DNA of 64,000 nt, taken from contig CM065304.1 in NCBI GenBank assembly GCA_033032175.1, positions 10,788,001-10,852,000 on the forward strand, read 5' to 3'. Under the pieces are notes generated by a model. It did no database searches and was not told the origin of the DNA. It worked only from the letters and a program-made list of their open reading frames with translations. Position 1 is the first letter of the stretch. Each line of letters starts with the position of its first letter. Position numbers and translations under genes: made by a program. Below, piece after piece: positions 1 to 12,889 of this stretch. The stretch is from Saturnia japonica. Lineage: Eukaryota; Arthropoda; Insecta; Lepidoptera; Saturniidae.

Positions 1-2440
1 TCGTAAATAACGCAATATTTTAAAGTTTTCTATTTTGTGAAAAGAACGCAGGCAAAGAAAAATGAAATGGTGCGAAAATATATGAATAACTAAATTCGAA
101 ACACTAATACACAAGCCTAAATTTGAAATAAATTTGAATTTGTAATTCCTAATCAAACGCCAAATATTTGAGATCAAAGTGGCCAGTTCAACGAAAAATG
201 CCAATTTCATAAGTAAGGACCTAATATATTATATATATTTTTGTCATTCTTTTATCATTCATTCGTTCCACGTTTCCATACCCATTAAGTAGGTATCTAA
301 TACCATTTGGAATTATGCAGGAAAATATAAATTATGTTTTCAATATTTCTAAAATAATAACATAATATTCAAGTTAATAAACCAATGCAAGTGCGTCTAT
401 AAAATTCTCATTCCAGAAAGCCATCACTGAAACATCTGTAGAACGGATATGAAATGTTGGTAATAAACAGTTCTTTAGATTGAAATATCTCAAAAACAGT
501 CAAATATTACTCTTTCATTTAAGTTCAATGTAAATGTATCGTATAAAAACAATATATCATTTCAATATTGATTTAATAATATTATTGATATTTTTCAAAG
601 CAACTTCAATTGGTAAACTATGTCAATTTATAAAGCGATACCTACGATTTATGTATAATGAGTGATATAAAATATGTATGTAAAAATAGAAATACAATTT
701 TAATATCTTTTTACGCATTACTGATCCACGTTCTGCGATTTACCCGGTAACCATAATATTACTATATACTAACTTTTGCCAGTGTCTTCGCTCCCATAGT
801 CTTTGAATTAAACCGACTCGCGACAGAACCTCTACATGTTTGCCCACAACAACTCACCAAAGTTTCAACACGATCGGATGAATCGTTTAGGAACACATAG
901 AGATACCGAACAACGATTCAATTGAAATATAACCGAATAATAAAAAAAGAAAAATCTAATGTAATTGTGTAAATTTCAAAGTATTTTATAATATATTTTA
1001 AAGTAACAAAGTATTATCTATCGTTATCAGTTTTTAGAATTACATTTAGTTACGTATTTAGTTTCAGAGAATACTTTTAAAACAAAAAAATACTTTTTCC
1101 TAACTCGTCATACCAGAATAAACTTTTTTATTATATGAACAAATTTATTTATGAAGTTAGGAATACAAGTGTGAAATACAAAATTATCCTGAGATAACAT
1201 TTTTTTAATGGAATATATTATGAAAAGGTACTTCAATAAGTAAATTAAAATTAATACCATTAACCAATCAATATTACTAACAACATTCACCTAAAATTTA
1301 TCAATAAAATATTAAAGTTTAGGCTACAATTACTGTACCATAAAAAACATTTTAAGCAAGTCTTACCGAAAATGAGACACTGGAGGTGAGAGGGAAACTT
1401 TTCAGTGTTTTGTAGATTAATCAACGAAATGAGTTTTTTGTTTCAACTTTTCAATTGCCAGATGCAATTACAATAACATTAATGCGTGTTACAAATAATA
1501 AAAACACAGTGTTGTTTCTAATATTCGCAAATATTCGTTCAATTCAATCATATGATTACAATATGGACTTAGATTAAGTTCATTTTGAAAAATAAATGAA
1601 TTTCTAATTTGATTAATTTACTATAAACATTACATATTAATGTAGATATGAAAATTAATATCGCCTGTTTTGATTATGATCAATATGAATTTATCAATGG
1701 AAAATGTTGTAAATGTCATAATTAATTATTTCCACATCCGAGAAACATTAAAGTGTCCACTGAATTATTTCACTTTGTTATAATTTGTTGTTTGTTGTTG
1801 TTGTTAAGTTACCGATGCCTTGTTGAATTATTTCATTGATAGCACATAGACACGATCAAAGCCTGTGTGATTTATACTTGATCAAGTAAATAATTGTATT
1901 GATATAAATGTATTCAGTTTAATAATTATAAAGTTATTTCTTACTTATTTTATTCGAGTTAGTATTGACAAAAGAATATTACCTAATATAAAAAATATGA
2001 ATGTTTTTCCCGAAACATTCTCGAAATTATAATAACAAAGAAAGAAGCTATTCTTTTTATGACAATAAAAGTAGATTCTGGTAAAATAAGTCCTTTATTT
2101 TAAATTAAACTAATGACAATAATTATGAGTAACCAAGTGCCTCATTAACATTTTTTTAATCAATTGTTTAAAAGCCAGAAAATATATGAAAGTAAATTAT
2201 TCAATAGTAAACTTCGTTCGCGTTAATTACAACATAAATATTAATCAGAATAAAAGCCGCCAGAATAATGTAGTTTCCTATTCGTGAGGGTATTTAAGAT
2301 TTGAGTTAATAATTACAGAAATTACCTCGTACAAACATACAAACTTTACAAACAGACTGTATAATAATAAAAAGTTAAACAAAATAAAGTAAAATAGTAT
2401 AAATATGAAATTGCCGTTTTATATAGAAAAGTATTTTATC
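1..2440. other. AT-rich stretch with no gene seen
   Basis: No open frame here looks coding: frames are short and of very biased composition. At about 780-930 there is a less AT-rich patch whose wording (fragment caacacgatcggatgaat followed by ggaacacatagagat) resembles the middle of short lepidopteran dispersed elements, but no ends could be placed. The rest holds homopolymer runs and AT-rich short repeats only. Confidence 0.6.
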
Positions 2441-2448
2441 ATAAACTA

Positions 2449-2636
2449 TTAAGTGAGAAATTCTTGTATATAAATGTGTATGTAACCATATATGTAATTG
2501 GTTACTCAGAAACGGCTCCAACGATTTGGATGAAATATTGCATTTAGATAATGTTTTACATTCGAAGTTTACCTAGATAGGTGCTTTTCTTCTTTTTTTT
2601 TTTGTTTATAAGACACCGTGCACAGCTCGGTCGACC
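2449..2636 (+). repeat. Dispersed repeat, family with ttataagacaccg end, copy 1
   Basis: This block runs from taagtgaga, through a middle reading ctcagaaacggctccaacg, to an end reading ttataagacaccgtgcac followed by agctcggtcgacc. The same string of blocks occurs inverted at 19413-19571, and a shortened copy lies at 56641-56708. The end can fold as a small hairpin (accg...cggt). No coding capacity is visible. It abuts the mariner relic that follows, so one inserted next to or into the other. The element class is not clear to me: a short non-autonomous transposon or SINE-like unit is possible. Confidence 0.65.
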
Positions 2637-2639
2637 AGA

Positions 2640-3475
2640 TTTTTATATTTAAGAAGTCGTAGTGGTGACAATAATTGCCCATGGACGTTTGCCTTTTTTA
2701 ATGGAAGTTACCGATGCTACTGCTATAGAAATCATGGAGACGGGAATCGACGAACTCTTTAAAGACGCTTTTAACCGCTTTATAGGATTTGATTTTTTTC
2801 TCTATAACAAATAATCCAAATTCGGAATGAAATAGAAATCAGTTGGATTAAGGATTGGTGAGAGCTTCCAGTCACAACTCCAGTAGTTTTGAGATGGTCC
2901 GTTGTGCGATCGTTGTCATGAAGAACGAATGGACTAGAACAATTAATAAGTATTGATTGGTTGACAGCGAGCTTGTAAATAATCCTTTGCAATTCTCCAC
3001 GGTACACCTCTTCAATAATTTTTGTGCCAGGTCCACCATACACTCACAAGCAGTTTCCTTTGACTCAATTTGCTTTTAGGACATGATTTGGCAACCTACA
3101 CTGTGTCTACCCAATGCGACGGACACTTTCTATTATCATACAGGATACACTTTTCAGGAAAAGTGTCAATCCGATTCAGAATCTACTTATTTGTGTGACT
3201 ATTCAACAAGTTAAAGCAAGCTTCGACACGAGTTTGTTGTTGTTGTTCAGTGAGTTCATACGGAACCCATTTTCATAACTTTTTTTATTTTTCCTATTTG
3301 ACGTAAACGAAACCGTATCGTTTTATCACTTACGTTGAAGACTATTGCTAATTTCGACGTGGTTTGAGATGAATTTGCTGCCACTACGGCTTTCAATTCA
3401 TCGTCATCGACTATCGAGTTCGGTTGGCCTTGGGACTCATTGTCGAAATCAAAATTTCAAAACTGGAAGAAATAT
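2640..3475 (-). pseudogene. Mariner-family transposase relic
   Basis: Read on the minus strand, this block gives in broken frames the recognisable order of a mariner transposase: a GRP-type linker (NFDFDNESQGQPNSIVDD), an ELK-VVAANSSQTTSKLA helix-turn-helix, a segment RQIGKIKK, a damaged TCDEKW-like segment, and a C-terminus like FKEFVDSRLHDFYS near 2690-2770. The same protein parts appear better preserved at 57162-57936, which allowed the match. Stops and frame changes are many and the catalytic residues cannot be placed in one frame, so this copy is dead. The clearest open piece is 2780-3043. No terminal repeats were found. Confidence 0.8.
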
Positions 3476-3584
3476 AAATCGGTAATTTCATAGTTTAACT
3501 CCATGCGTATAATCTAGAATTAAATTCTATTCAGTCTAATCGCTCGGTGAATATCATACATGGCCACGTTAAGAATATTTACTA

Positions 3585-4099
3585 CTAGCTATACCCGCGG
3601 CTTCGCCCACGTTGACTACGGAATGTCATTGATCGGGCTCACACGCGAGTCTTCCTGCCCCGCTCCCGGTTATTTTAAAGACAAAAAAGCTTATTTTGGG
3701 TTTTCCTTGGAAGATAGATATATACTCTCGCTGATTTTTTTGTAGGTCTTTTTAATGCCCACAATTATGTAGTAAACTAATTTGATATATATCTTGTGGT
3801 TTACTCAGGGTAAACCATTTAAGTGCCCGAATTGATCACCGGGACCTTTTGCGTTGAACACTAATTATTTTCTAAAATAAAAATAGCCTAAGTTACTTTT
3901 AACATGAGCTATCTTCCAGTGAAAGTCCCGTCAAAATCGGTCCAACCATTTCGGAGATTACCCGTAACAAACAGCGAGACAAAAATTTAAAAAATGTTTT
4001 TTTAGTTACTGGTATCGTGTATACTTTCATATGCATTTAGTAAAAAAGCTGCTATTTTATCATTAAATACAGACACTTAAATTTTATTAATTGTTTAGA
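3585..4099 (-). mobile_element. Helitron-like non-autonomous element, family A, complete copy
   Basis: On the minus strand the element starts TCTAAACAATTAATAAAA and ends GGGTATAGCTAG. The base before the start is A and the base after the end is T, as expected for Helitron insertion between A and T. A short GC-rich stem (CGTGG...CCGCG) lies about 10 bases before the CTAG end. An internal inverted repeat (tggtttac...gtaaacca, about 3797-3818) is shared with the copies at 32748-33062 and 52164-52593. It has no coding capacity: the 61-residue frame at 3560-3745 is a by-product of the repeat. It is 515 bp long and the best reference for the family A pieces in this window. Confidence 0.75.
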
Positions 4100-7000
4100 T
4101 TACAGATGGCCTGATAGATCACAGCGATTATTTTTCAAATCAACTCACGATAATTTTATAATAATTAATTCTTTTATTACGTTAAAAATTATAAAAAATA
4201 TTTTAATAGCTACATTGTATTCGACAGCGCTGTCATTCCAGTGTCAATGTTTAAACTAGACTATCGTTTAATGTTTTACATTATTAATTTTCATGAAATG
4301 TATTTAACTTTAGTACTCTAGTAGCCGGCCCGTCGAGAGTGGTGGTACTCCACTGACCGCAGGCACTTTGCTGTCTCTCGCTAGTGGCTATAAGTAACTG
4401 TAGTGCACGCAATGGCTACGCTCTGGAAAAAAGCGCAAATTTTTTTCCCCCGGTAAAGCTCACCATACGCTGTGACTGGCAAAGTGACTTTTACACTGAG
4501 GTCAGAAGATTGATTAATGCGTTCCAATTACCAAATTGCTTTCCTAAATCTAATAATAGTAAAGGCCTTTTCAAAAGCTAAGAGTAAGTGCTTGACCAAT
4601 GGTTAGACTATAATAATATGTTCCTCATCGTGGAACGTGCAGCCGATATATATATATATATTGTTTCCTTGTTTATACTGATGAATTGAAAGAGAATATT
4701 CAAGTTTTGGTTTGGTGAGAAATATCAAAAATCTGTTACTGAATTATTTCAAACATTAGTTTATCCAATGCGTGATGCAAATGAAAAGTTATTGGCAACC
4801 GTTTTAACAAGCCTGGTGAAGCTGTAAAAGCCATCTGAGGCTTCAGGGCTCTTATGGCTAAAAGTATAGTTAGATCGAAAAAAAAAACCGTTTTTTTTTG
4901 TTTTGGAACTATTATGATATAGCAATAGCCATATTGAAAGATTTTATTATACGGACGTATCACTGACTAAACTAACCAACTATCTCCTATAACTATTTCC
5001 TTTCACTAGGACAATTTGAATATTAGCCTACGTCTTATGATAATCCTCTGATAGTCAAGGCTAAATATCAAATTTCTTGTGATTTTATTGTTCAAAATTT
5101 TCGTTTACTAGGTTCGTATACGATATACCATCCATATACAATTTGAAAATTATCACAATCTTTAAACAATTATTATATTTGCACTTACCTAATTTAGAAG
5201 CATTATTATTATTATATTTTGTTAATGAATTTACATAAAAACGTATGTTACGCACGTTTTATACTGAATTAAAAAAAGCTAAGTCAAATTTTACTACACA
5301 GAACTTTTTTCTTCGTAAAATCCATATATTTGGTATTGATACCTACTAAAAATATATTATGAAGTTAAATTTGGTCCAAATAGAAAACACATATAGTTCT
5401 AATAAGTTATCTACAAAAATTGTTAGTTTTCAACAAGATTGCATTTTAATTTAATTTCAACAGGAACAAACAAACAGATAAATATGTATGAAATTGTTGG
5501 GTCAACTTTCATGGTGTTCACTAAATCACTACGATGAATAATTTAAAAAAGACGTACTATTATATTCAAGCGATAAGTGCAACAATATTTATAACAATAT
5601 TTTAACAATATTTATTAATATATATATATATATATATTGTTAATAAAAGTCTATTAATGTAACCTAACACTGATTAATTTTCGATTGGTTATGCTAACAA
5701 ATTTTAGACACTAATTATTACTAAAAATTAAGGTGCATACCTCCTACTGTGGATAATGGTTTAATAAACAGTTAAGTGAAACCGTCGCGTCGTTTCTATT
5801 GCTTATGTTTAACATTACAGTACTTATATTAAGCTTATAAATGTTAGTAACGTCCGAAAACTGACCTCATCAATGCAATAAAGAACACAAAACAACGTTT
5901 AAATAACCAATGTAATTGTTTGAACGCACATGGTATAAAATAGTAAAGTACCATTGGACTGAGAGGGTTTTCGTTAGATACCCAAGAGACCTAGAATAAC
6001 AAAGCAGCTGGAAGAAGCTAGTGTTATAAAATATACGAAAATTTCCTAAAATAAAGTTGTAGAAACCTATATATTGATACCTTTTTGCTATTACCTACCA
6101 GGATTGGTTGGGAAAATAAGTTTTTGGTTATTTATTTTATAAAACAAAATCAGTAGATTTTTTTTTTCTGTTTCTATGTTGAACGGGCACAATATAGTTA
6201 ATTTGTAGAATATTTGAAAACTCGCCTGAGAAAATATTTATAAAAATATATCACATGTTTTTCAGTAATCTGCTATTGATTCTAAACCCCATATTATACA
6301 CATCCTGTTTATTCCATTGTTCGATTTATTACATTACAAAGAGGCGATGTTCTATGTTGTAAAATACAAGGCAATGGCGGATCCATTTTATTACTTTCTA
6401 TTTGTAGATTATGTAGTAAATCACCTTACACCTGTAGCAACAGATTAAAAAAAAAAATAATAACCAAAGAATGGCATTAGAGACTTGCTGTTGCTTCACG
6501 ACGTAGGAAATATAACATGGTACCGGGAAAGCTGTAAAACTTGCGACAGTATATTTAATGCTTAAATAAAAGAAGCATAAGAAAAATTATTATATTTCTA
6601 ACTGTTTGAAATACGTGTTTCATATAAATTTATTTTAATCTGGTCAACTGAGATTATTATGAACACAGCTACAATTAAGTGAATGTTAAATAAAATACAA
6701 CTAACACTAAAATTTCACGGAACTAATTTTCGTCAATTCCTATAAGTTAATGAAAATGGTTCGTGTCAAACACCGTTCACACAAAACTCGAATTATACTG
6801 TGTGCTCATTGTATTCAAAGCAGGCACACTACTCAAATTAGATTCTACGTTCTGAAATATCTATACTAAAATAGCTATAGAAAATATTTTAAAATAAATA
6901 CTTGCTCATTTTCAGTTGTAGGAAGTAACCTACAATGTGTATCGACTTTTACATTTTACATGTTCATTACCCGTACCTACACCTATTTATAATACCTATA

Positions 7001-7323
7001 TGTATATAATTAAAAAAAATATACTAATTGCAGCATGCCTATATTAAGGATATATAAACCGTCAATCAAACCAAGAAAGTAGGTAAATAAGCTCTAAATC
7101 CTAGTTTAGATTAGCTCTACTTTCAGTGAGTCTATAAAAATAATGATTTTAGGTTTCTTCTTTTGTTTTTGTTGGAAGTAATAGAAACTTGAATTGAATT
7201 AAAAAATAAATACCAATAGAATGAATGTAAAGTGGGTCGAAATACATTTCTATGTTAATCACTATTCTGATATTATTAAGATTAATAAAAAAAAAAATTT
7301 AGCCAAAACCAATCAAATATATG
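4100..7323. other. Gene-free AT-rich stretch
   Basis: No gene is supported. A GC-richer patch at 4318-4600 contains a 65-codon frame, but it has no recognisable protein, no splice signals I trust and no repeat partner in the window. At 5575-5650 an AT-rich block of aacaatattt units next to a (TA)n run can fold on itself. The remainder is AT-rich sequence with poly-A and poly-T runs. Confidence 0.55.
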
Positions 7324-7395
7324 TTATTCAATTTAGGTCCTAATAAGGCACTTTGGATTATCAAAACACTACCACGGTTCGGACAACCTTCTTGA
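7324..7395 (-). repeat. LINE 3' tail fragment, family with aagtgcc...aataaa, copy 1
   Basis: The plus strand reads ttcaatttaggtcctaat followed by aaggcactttgg and cactaccacggttcgga. Matching wording lies at 12004-12075 and 34475-34520 with 34825-34850. Read on the minus strand all three end in a gaataaa-type tail, as non-LTR retrotransposon 3' ends often do. No coding part is attached here. Assignment to a LINE is inferred from the tail form. Confidence 0.5.
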
Positions 7396-8146
7396 AACTC
7401 GATCGAGTTTGTAATCTTTTTTAGTACTTTTTAAACTAAGTATGTAAGTTTTGTTTAAAGTTAATAATATAATTTTTAGTTCATATAATTAAAATGTTAG
7501 TGAACGCAATACAATTATAGCCATTTGCTATTACAGACATTACTTTTTTTGACAAATAAGAATCAAATGTGTGATTTTGGAAAAAAAGCATTCGAGAATA
7601 GTTTTTTAACAGACTTTATCAAAAGAAGGGAGGTTACTCTATTCCAATGTATTTTTTTTAATGGATGGATGGATATGGGATTTCTAACTTGGCAAGTTAT
7701 AATTGTCAATAAATATTTACCTTATATTATTATTTATAAGGTCAATAAATATTTACGTTTATATATATTTAAAGGAATCAAACTTTTCGATCGTAATTTA
7801 TTAACAATTAAGACTTGCTAAGTTAAAAATCATATATCAAAGAAAGCAACGAATTATTTTAAAATTAAGTGAAGAACGTACGTTCCTACAGCTATAATTA
7901 TTACAGCAACAGCTATGGAACTTGCACCCTTTAGATCTCAGCTCTTTTATCTATGACAACGACTATCCCGAACGTTGTTGCTACCAAAATTGGCCCCTTT
8001 GTCACATTTACTTTTTTGTTGGGTATATTTTAGCTATCCCATTATATCACTCATATATTAAGGTCCATTAGAAGTACCTACTCGTAGGTAGTAATAAAAC
8101 GATGTAATTTTATTTGTAGCGCAATGATATCTGTATTGTACATATA
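7396..8146. other. AT-rich stretch with no supported gene
   Basis: An open frame of 98 codons at 7525-7821 is rich in Lys, Asn, Ile and Phe and begins at a non-ATG codon, which fits chance in AT-rich DNA. It also contains a repeated phrase (gtcaataaatatttac at about 7707 and 7742). Nothing else was recognised. Confidence 0.5.
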
Positions 8147-8964
8147 TCTATATATACTTTATTTAATATAATAAAGCGGAAAAGTTTTTTGTTTGTTTAT
8201 TTAAACACGCTAATCTTTGGAACTACCAGTCGGATTCAAAAATATATTTTTGTATAATATAATTAATTACATAACTACAATATATATGGAAATACAATAG
8301 TTTTATTCTTAAGTAATGAAACCTAGCGCCTGAACTAGGCCGAGCCTGTATCTCAAACGCTAGTCTCTTCCTGTGATATATTATTACATAGTAGGTACCT
8401 ACATATGACATACCTAGTATAACACTATATCTTATTAACATTATCACAAATCTATAATTTTAAAATAGAAAACAATGATAGCCAAGAAATAGTATAAGGT
8501 CCTAACATTAGGCTACAACTGTCAGCTACTATTAAATTATTTTTTGATCGTACTGCTTTATCCGCGTGCGCTGGTGTAATGGTTAATGATACGTAAATAT
8601 AATGGTTTATAAAAATACCAATACATCTTAAAAAAGTTAGCGATAGCATATGCCTATCTCTTATAAATAAGCCACAAAAAGGTATTTTGCAATTTTTTTT
8701 TTGTTGTATATTAACAATTGATTTATGAGCATTATTTTTAGACATGGCATATTAATCCTTACGAACAAAAGTTACGTCATCATAAAAACAGTTTTATAAA
8801 GTTAAATTTTACCCTTTGGACACATAGTTTAGGAGATAATGAAAAATTTATATAATTTGTACTTGCGGGAAGTGAGAACAATTATGATAGGCTACACGGG
8901 TGCGTTAGCGGCTCGGTGTTTGTTGGATGAAATTAACACGGGCGAAACCGTCAGGCACAATTAG
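8147..8964 (+). mobile_element. Helitron-like non-autonomous element, family B, near full length
   Basis: The element starts TCTATATATACTTTATT after an A, followed by the block aaagcggaaaagttttttg and a cggaactaccagtcgg-like segment that recurs at the 5' ends of short lepidopteran Helitron-like elements. It ends gggcgaaaccgtcaggcaca-attag before a T; the expected CTAG has become TTAG. A hairpin-forming cacggg...accgt block precedes the end. Internal blocks (gcatatgcctatctctta, gggtgcgttagcggc region) are shared in inverted order with 39797-40175 and 42097-42603. The two open frames on the minus strand (8223-8447 and 8452-8745) lie wholly inside the repeat and are not genes. Length is 818 bp. 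Confidence 0.65.
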
Positions 8965-8965
8965 T

Positions 8966-11900
8966 TAATGATTAATAGAAAACCGAGACTGCTTCACATA
9001 GAAATAAATTTGGTAAGTAATCAGACCGTAATATTACTCGGAAAAGTCTATTATTCAGAAAATTAACTTCTATTGTTACTGCTAACCGCAATATCAACAC
9101 GTTGTTATTATTCATGGATGTGATCGTTAAGACCTTATTTCACAATACATCCTTTAGCACAACCACTAATATCTCGTAAATCCTTTTTATTACAAAAAAA
9201 ATCACGAATTAAAATAGACATTTTAAAAATGAAATCAATTATTTCATTATTCTCTCAAATATATTCTGGTCTATTTTATGTCTACGATGGAATTAAATAC
9301 CTAAAGTTGGCTTTTTTACGAGAAAAAGGTTCCGAATTGTAAAATGTGGGTTTGTTTGGGTCAAAAGTTAATTAGTCGTGCAAAATATTCGCATGGATAT
9401 GCAGTGAATAATATTATTTCTAATTTAATGAATTATACACATTAAGCAATAAATCGACCCAAATGCAAATATTTTTGAAGGATTAATAAATATACATAGG
9501 TAGAGCAATCCACCTTAATTCCGGTGAATAGTAGAAATTTGGCTGATGCGATCTTCTAATTGTTGAACGTTAGTTAGTTAGTAATGCAGGTAATTAAAAT
9601 GTATATGAATAAAATAAATGTATGATAATTATAAATAACATCTATCCTGTCGTAGCGTCTCGACAAATTGTTTACACGCAACGGATATTAAATCAATCGC
9701 GCGTGGCAAACACGACACAAAATATTACTTAACTTACTAAAATAATGAAATAAGTAATAATATTATTTTATAAAATAATATTATAGTTGGTATATAAATG
9801 AAGTAATAACTTTAATATTATATTATTAACTTCCGAAATGAAATACTGAAAATGTTGCGAAGGCGAATAAACGCGAAAAAAAATGTACAAAGTAACCACA
9901 AGTTGTGATTAAGTTAAATCTTACCTTTTTAAGCAGAACGTGGGTTAAACTTTATTGGCTCGGCTTTATAGAACATGCCATATGCCAAATTCGGTGATAA
10001 CCACTGCTAAGTTCATTAGAAATTTTACTTTCATATCGACGCGGGCCAAAGTTTTGGACTATATTTTTTCAGTTACTTATCGCTTGAATTCACGAATTAA
10101 AAATTAATTTTTGTCAAGAAAGGTGTTTGATTTTTATGTTAGATCTCGCGAGTACAGCTAAAGTGTTGGAGCTAAGGGCACACAAACACTCCGTTCTGAC
10201 AGCCGCGTTAGACTGTTCGTTTCGTTCGGCCACGAGTTAACGCATACTACTAGTGATGACACATATTGTCATACATTGAAATAGATAGTATTTTATTATT
10301 TTTAGACCTTTATTAATTTATTTATGGACATATAGTATCTGTATATTAAAATACAGAGCATTTATCGAGATATTTCTCGGGCTGCTGTACTCGGGAGACT
10401 GTCAACTTTTTGGGTTTAGCATCGTCTTCTTCATATTTGGTCATGTCATCACAAAATTACATGAGACTGCCATCAACATACATCGTTCAAAATAGCGCAG
10501 TGGAAAATTATATGTTGTCATTAATAAAATAATAGTTAAAGTATAATTAAAAGAAAGAGAGGTTGTAATTCCATGTTTTATATGGAAGAAAAAGCAATTA
10601 CGCGTTCTTAATTTTAATCACATGCATTTTTGGATTATTACAAACTACATAATTATACAAATAGCTTTATAATTAACGTACCTATAAAATTATATATTGT
10701 CATATTGCTAGATTCGGTTAAAATTATTTTACAAACATTAAAAAAATAATATTATCGAGTATGTATATTTTATTATGTACTATTTCTCATCTCTAGTTGT
10801 AACGGCAGGGATTCCGCCCCTCATTCGTTCCGACCGCCCTTAACATTACTGTGTAGCCCTTAAACGCACAAGATACCAACTGTCTTAGATTTTCTAAAAT
10901 ATTTAACGGAATAATAATTTTACATTATTAAATTTGTTTTCCATATTTAAACATTATTTCCGTCAAACCCATGAATTTTACGAGGTAAATATTAAGAAGG
11001 GCATCGATTTCCTCTAATTTTGGTGTAGCAAGTAGAGCTTTTCTTTTTCCCTAAATGAACTCGTGTTAATTAATGTGGATCTACTATGATCGCTATATCT
11101 TATTACCAAGTACATAATTTACGCACAAATATACATTTAGGTGAACCTACAATCGAGCAAAAATAATTCGCCACTATCGACCACTTCACAATATACGATA
11201 TGGCTTGCTCATCGGTAATTTAATTGGTCAATGCATGAGCAATCATTTAGTTATGTAAATTTGTAATAATTTGGAAATGAAAAGTTCACATAAAATAGAT
11301 TTAGTGTCATTTGAAAATAAAAGGTAGCAATTATCAATACATTTTGCGAATCAATATATTCTAATAATATTATCTTTTATGGAGTAAATACATCAAAATG
11401 TGTGATGGTAATTAGTTTTTGCCCTTGATCTATGAAGTAACTCTCATAATAAATCGGTCAAATTACGACGTACACTTTATAGACTTTAAACGTTTTTGTT
11501 GACACGAAAGTTAGTAAATCAACTATGAAAGAAATAATTTATGGTATGTTTTATAACTCAAGTTATTTTTACCAGGCGAGGTACAATCTAAGGAAATAGT
11601 ACTATAAATTCTACATTAATATTAGCGCTGAAATATTCGGCTTTAGAACATGTATTTTTGAATATATATCATTTCTTTAATGGAGGTAATATGAAACACG
11701 GGTTACTTGTTTCTGAATTACTTTTAAATAAACATTTAAAACATATTTGGTTTATTTTCTCTGAGTCAACTCAAAGTCTCACTTACTGTCTGTCCGTTTA
11801 TGTTCTTTTCGCGCGGGAATCACTTATCCGATTTAGTTAGATGGGTTCTTTTTCAACTTAAAGCTATGTTATCTGACTAGGTTACAGGATACATTTTGTA

Positions 11901-11999
11901 ACAAATATCACATAAAGTAACATACGAAATAAACAGTGATAATTTAGACGTATCAATTCGAAAAAAAGAGGCCTTTCAGAGGTTTAAATTGGTTAAAAT
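8966..11999. other. Gene-free stretch with one GC-richer patch
   Basis: No gene was recognised. A patch at about 10140-10250 (ctcgcgagtacagc to cggccacgagttaacg) is less AT-rich than its surroundings and could be an untranslated exon or promoter-near sequence, but I see no coding frame or splice pair to support it. A 60-codon frame at 11658-11840 looks like chance. The rest is AT-rich DNA. Confidence 0.5.
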
Positions 12000-12095
12000 C
12001 AAAATCATCTTTATTCAATTTAGGCCCTAAGAAGGCACTTATGAATGTCAAAACACTACTGCCGGTTCGGAAAACGTTCCAGACAAATAATTGAA
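12000..12095 (-). repeat. LINE 3' tail fragment, copy 2
   Basis: The plus strand reads tttattcaatttaggccc, taagaaggcactt, then aaacactactgccggttcgg. It matches the fragments at 7324 and 34475 and ends on the minus strand in a gaataaagatgattttg tail. It abuts the Helitron-like end fragment that follows. Confidence 0.55.
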
Positions 12096-12114
12096 TATTT
12101 TAAAGAGACCTTTA

Positions 12115-12256
12115 AAACGTCTATAAATAAGCATTTTTGTCTTAAAATAAACAGCGGGCGAACGCCGTGGGTTGAAGCGAAGGCAACACGATACGCGAGT
12201 GTGCTCGTCTGACCACATTCTGTAGTCCACGCGAGCGGAGCCACGGGCACATCTAG
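12115..12256 (+). mobile_element. Helitron-like family A fragment, 3' end only
   Basis: This is the last 140 bases of a family A element: a gcatttttgtcttaaaat block, then cacgcgagcggagccacgg, then CTAG at 12253-12256 followed by T. The 5' part is missing. The 89-codon minus-strand frame at 12048-12317 lies across it and is not a gene. Similar 3' pieces are at 19080-19207 and at 28320-28471. Confidence 0.6.
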
Positions 12257-12889
12257 TTAAATTATTTAAAAGGAATTTCAAAGGATTATGTATAAAGGTT
12301 GTAATAAGTAAAATCATAAAACAAAATCTCTATAACGAGATAAGTCTTGATGAGAAAATTACTTTAAGACAATTACTATCAACTATTAATACCAGGGCCT
12401 GATCTAACTATTTTGCTGCTCTGGGCAAAAGGAGTTTTAAAACTCATTACAAATTAAAACACCATCTTACTAGTGGTACCCCGTGGCTCTGCACACATTT
12501 GTTCCGCTGTATTTATTTGCATTTTGCGGTTCGCTAAGCTATTATCAAAAAAATGTATATCCTATTAATAATGGAATGACTTGTATCTAGTAATATTCAT
12601 CAAAAATCGGTTGAGAATTTATTTAAAAAATGATTTTAACGTAATATCGGTAATTCTTATGAGCATAATGTTAACGGAGTACCTAGTTAATCTTAAAAAA
12701 TAAACAAAACAAAACATTTTTTTTGTGTGAGAAAAATGAGCTCTATACTTTAAAAAACGACCCAACCAATTTTTATAAAATTGGTGGATAACCCCTGACA
12801 GTGCAATGAAAAACGAAATAGATTCGTTGACATATCGATGAAACAGACGATTTATTCAATGATATATTATATCGCATATTGAATCTTAA

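Noticed and set aside
4384..4581. 65-codon frame in a GC-richer patch
   Set aside because: No known protein, no signal peptide or splice partner, no repeat partner.
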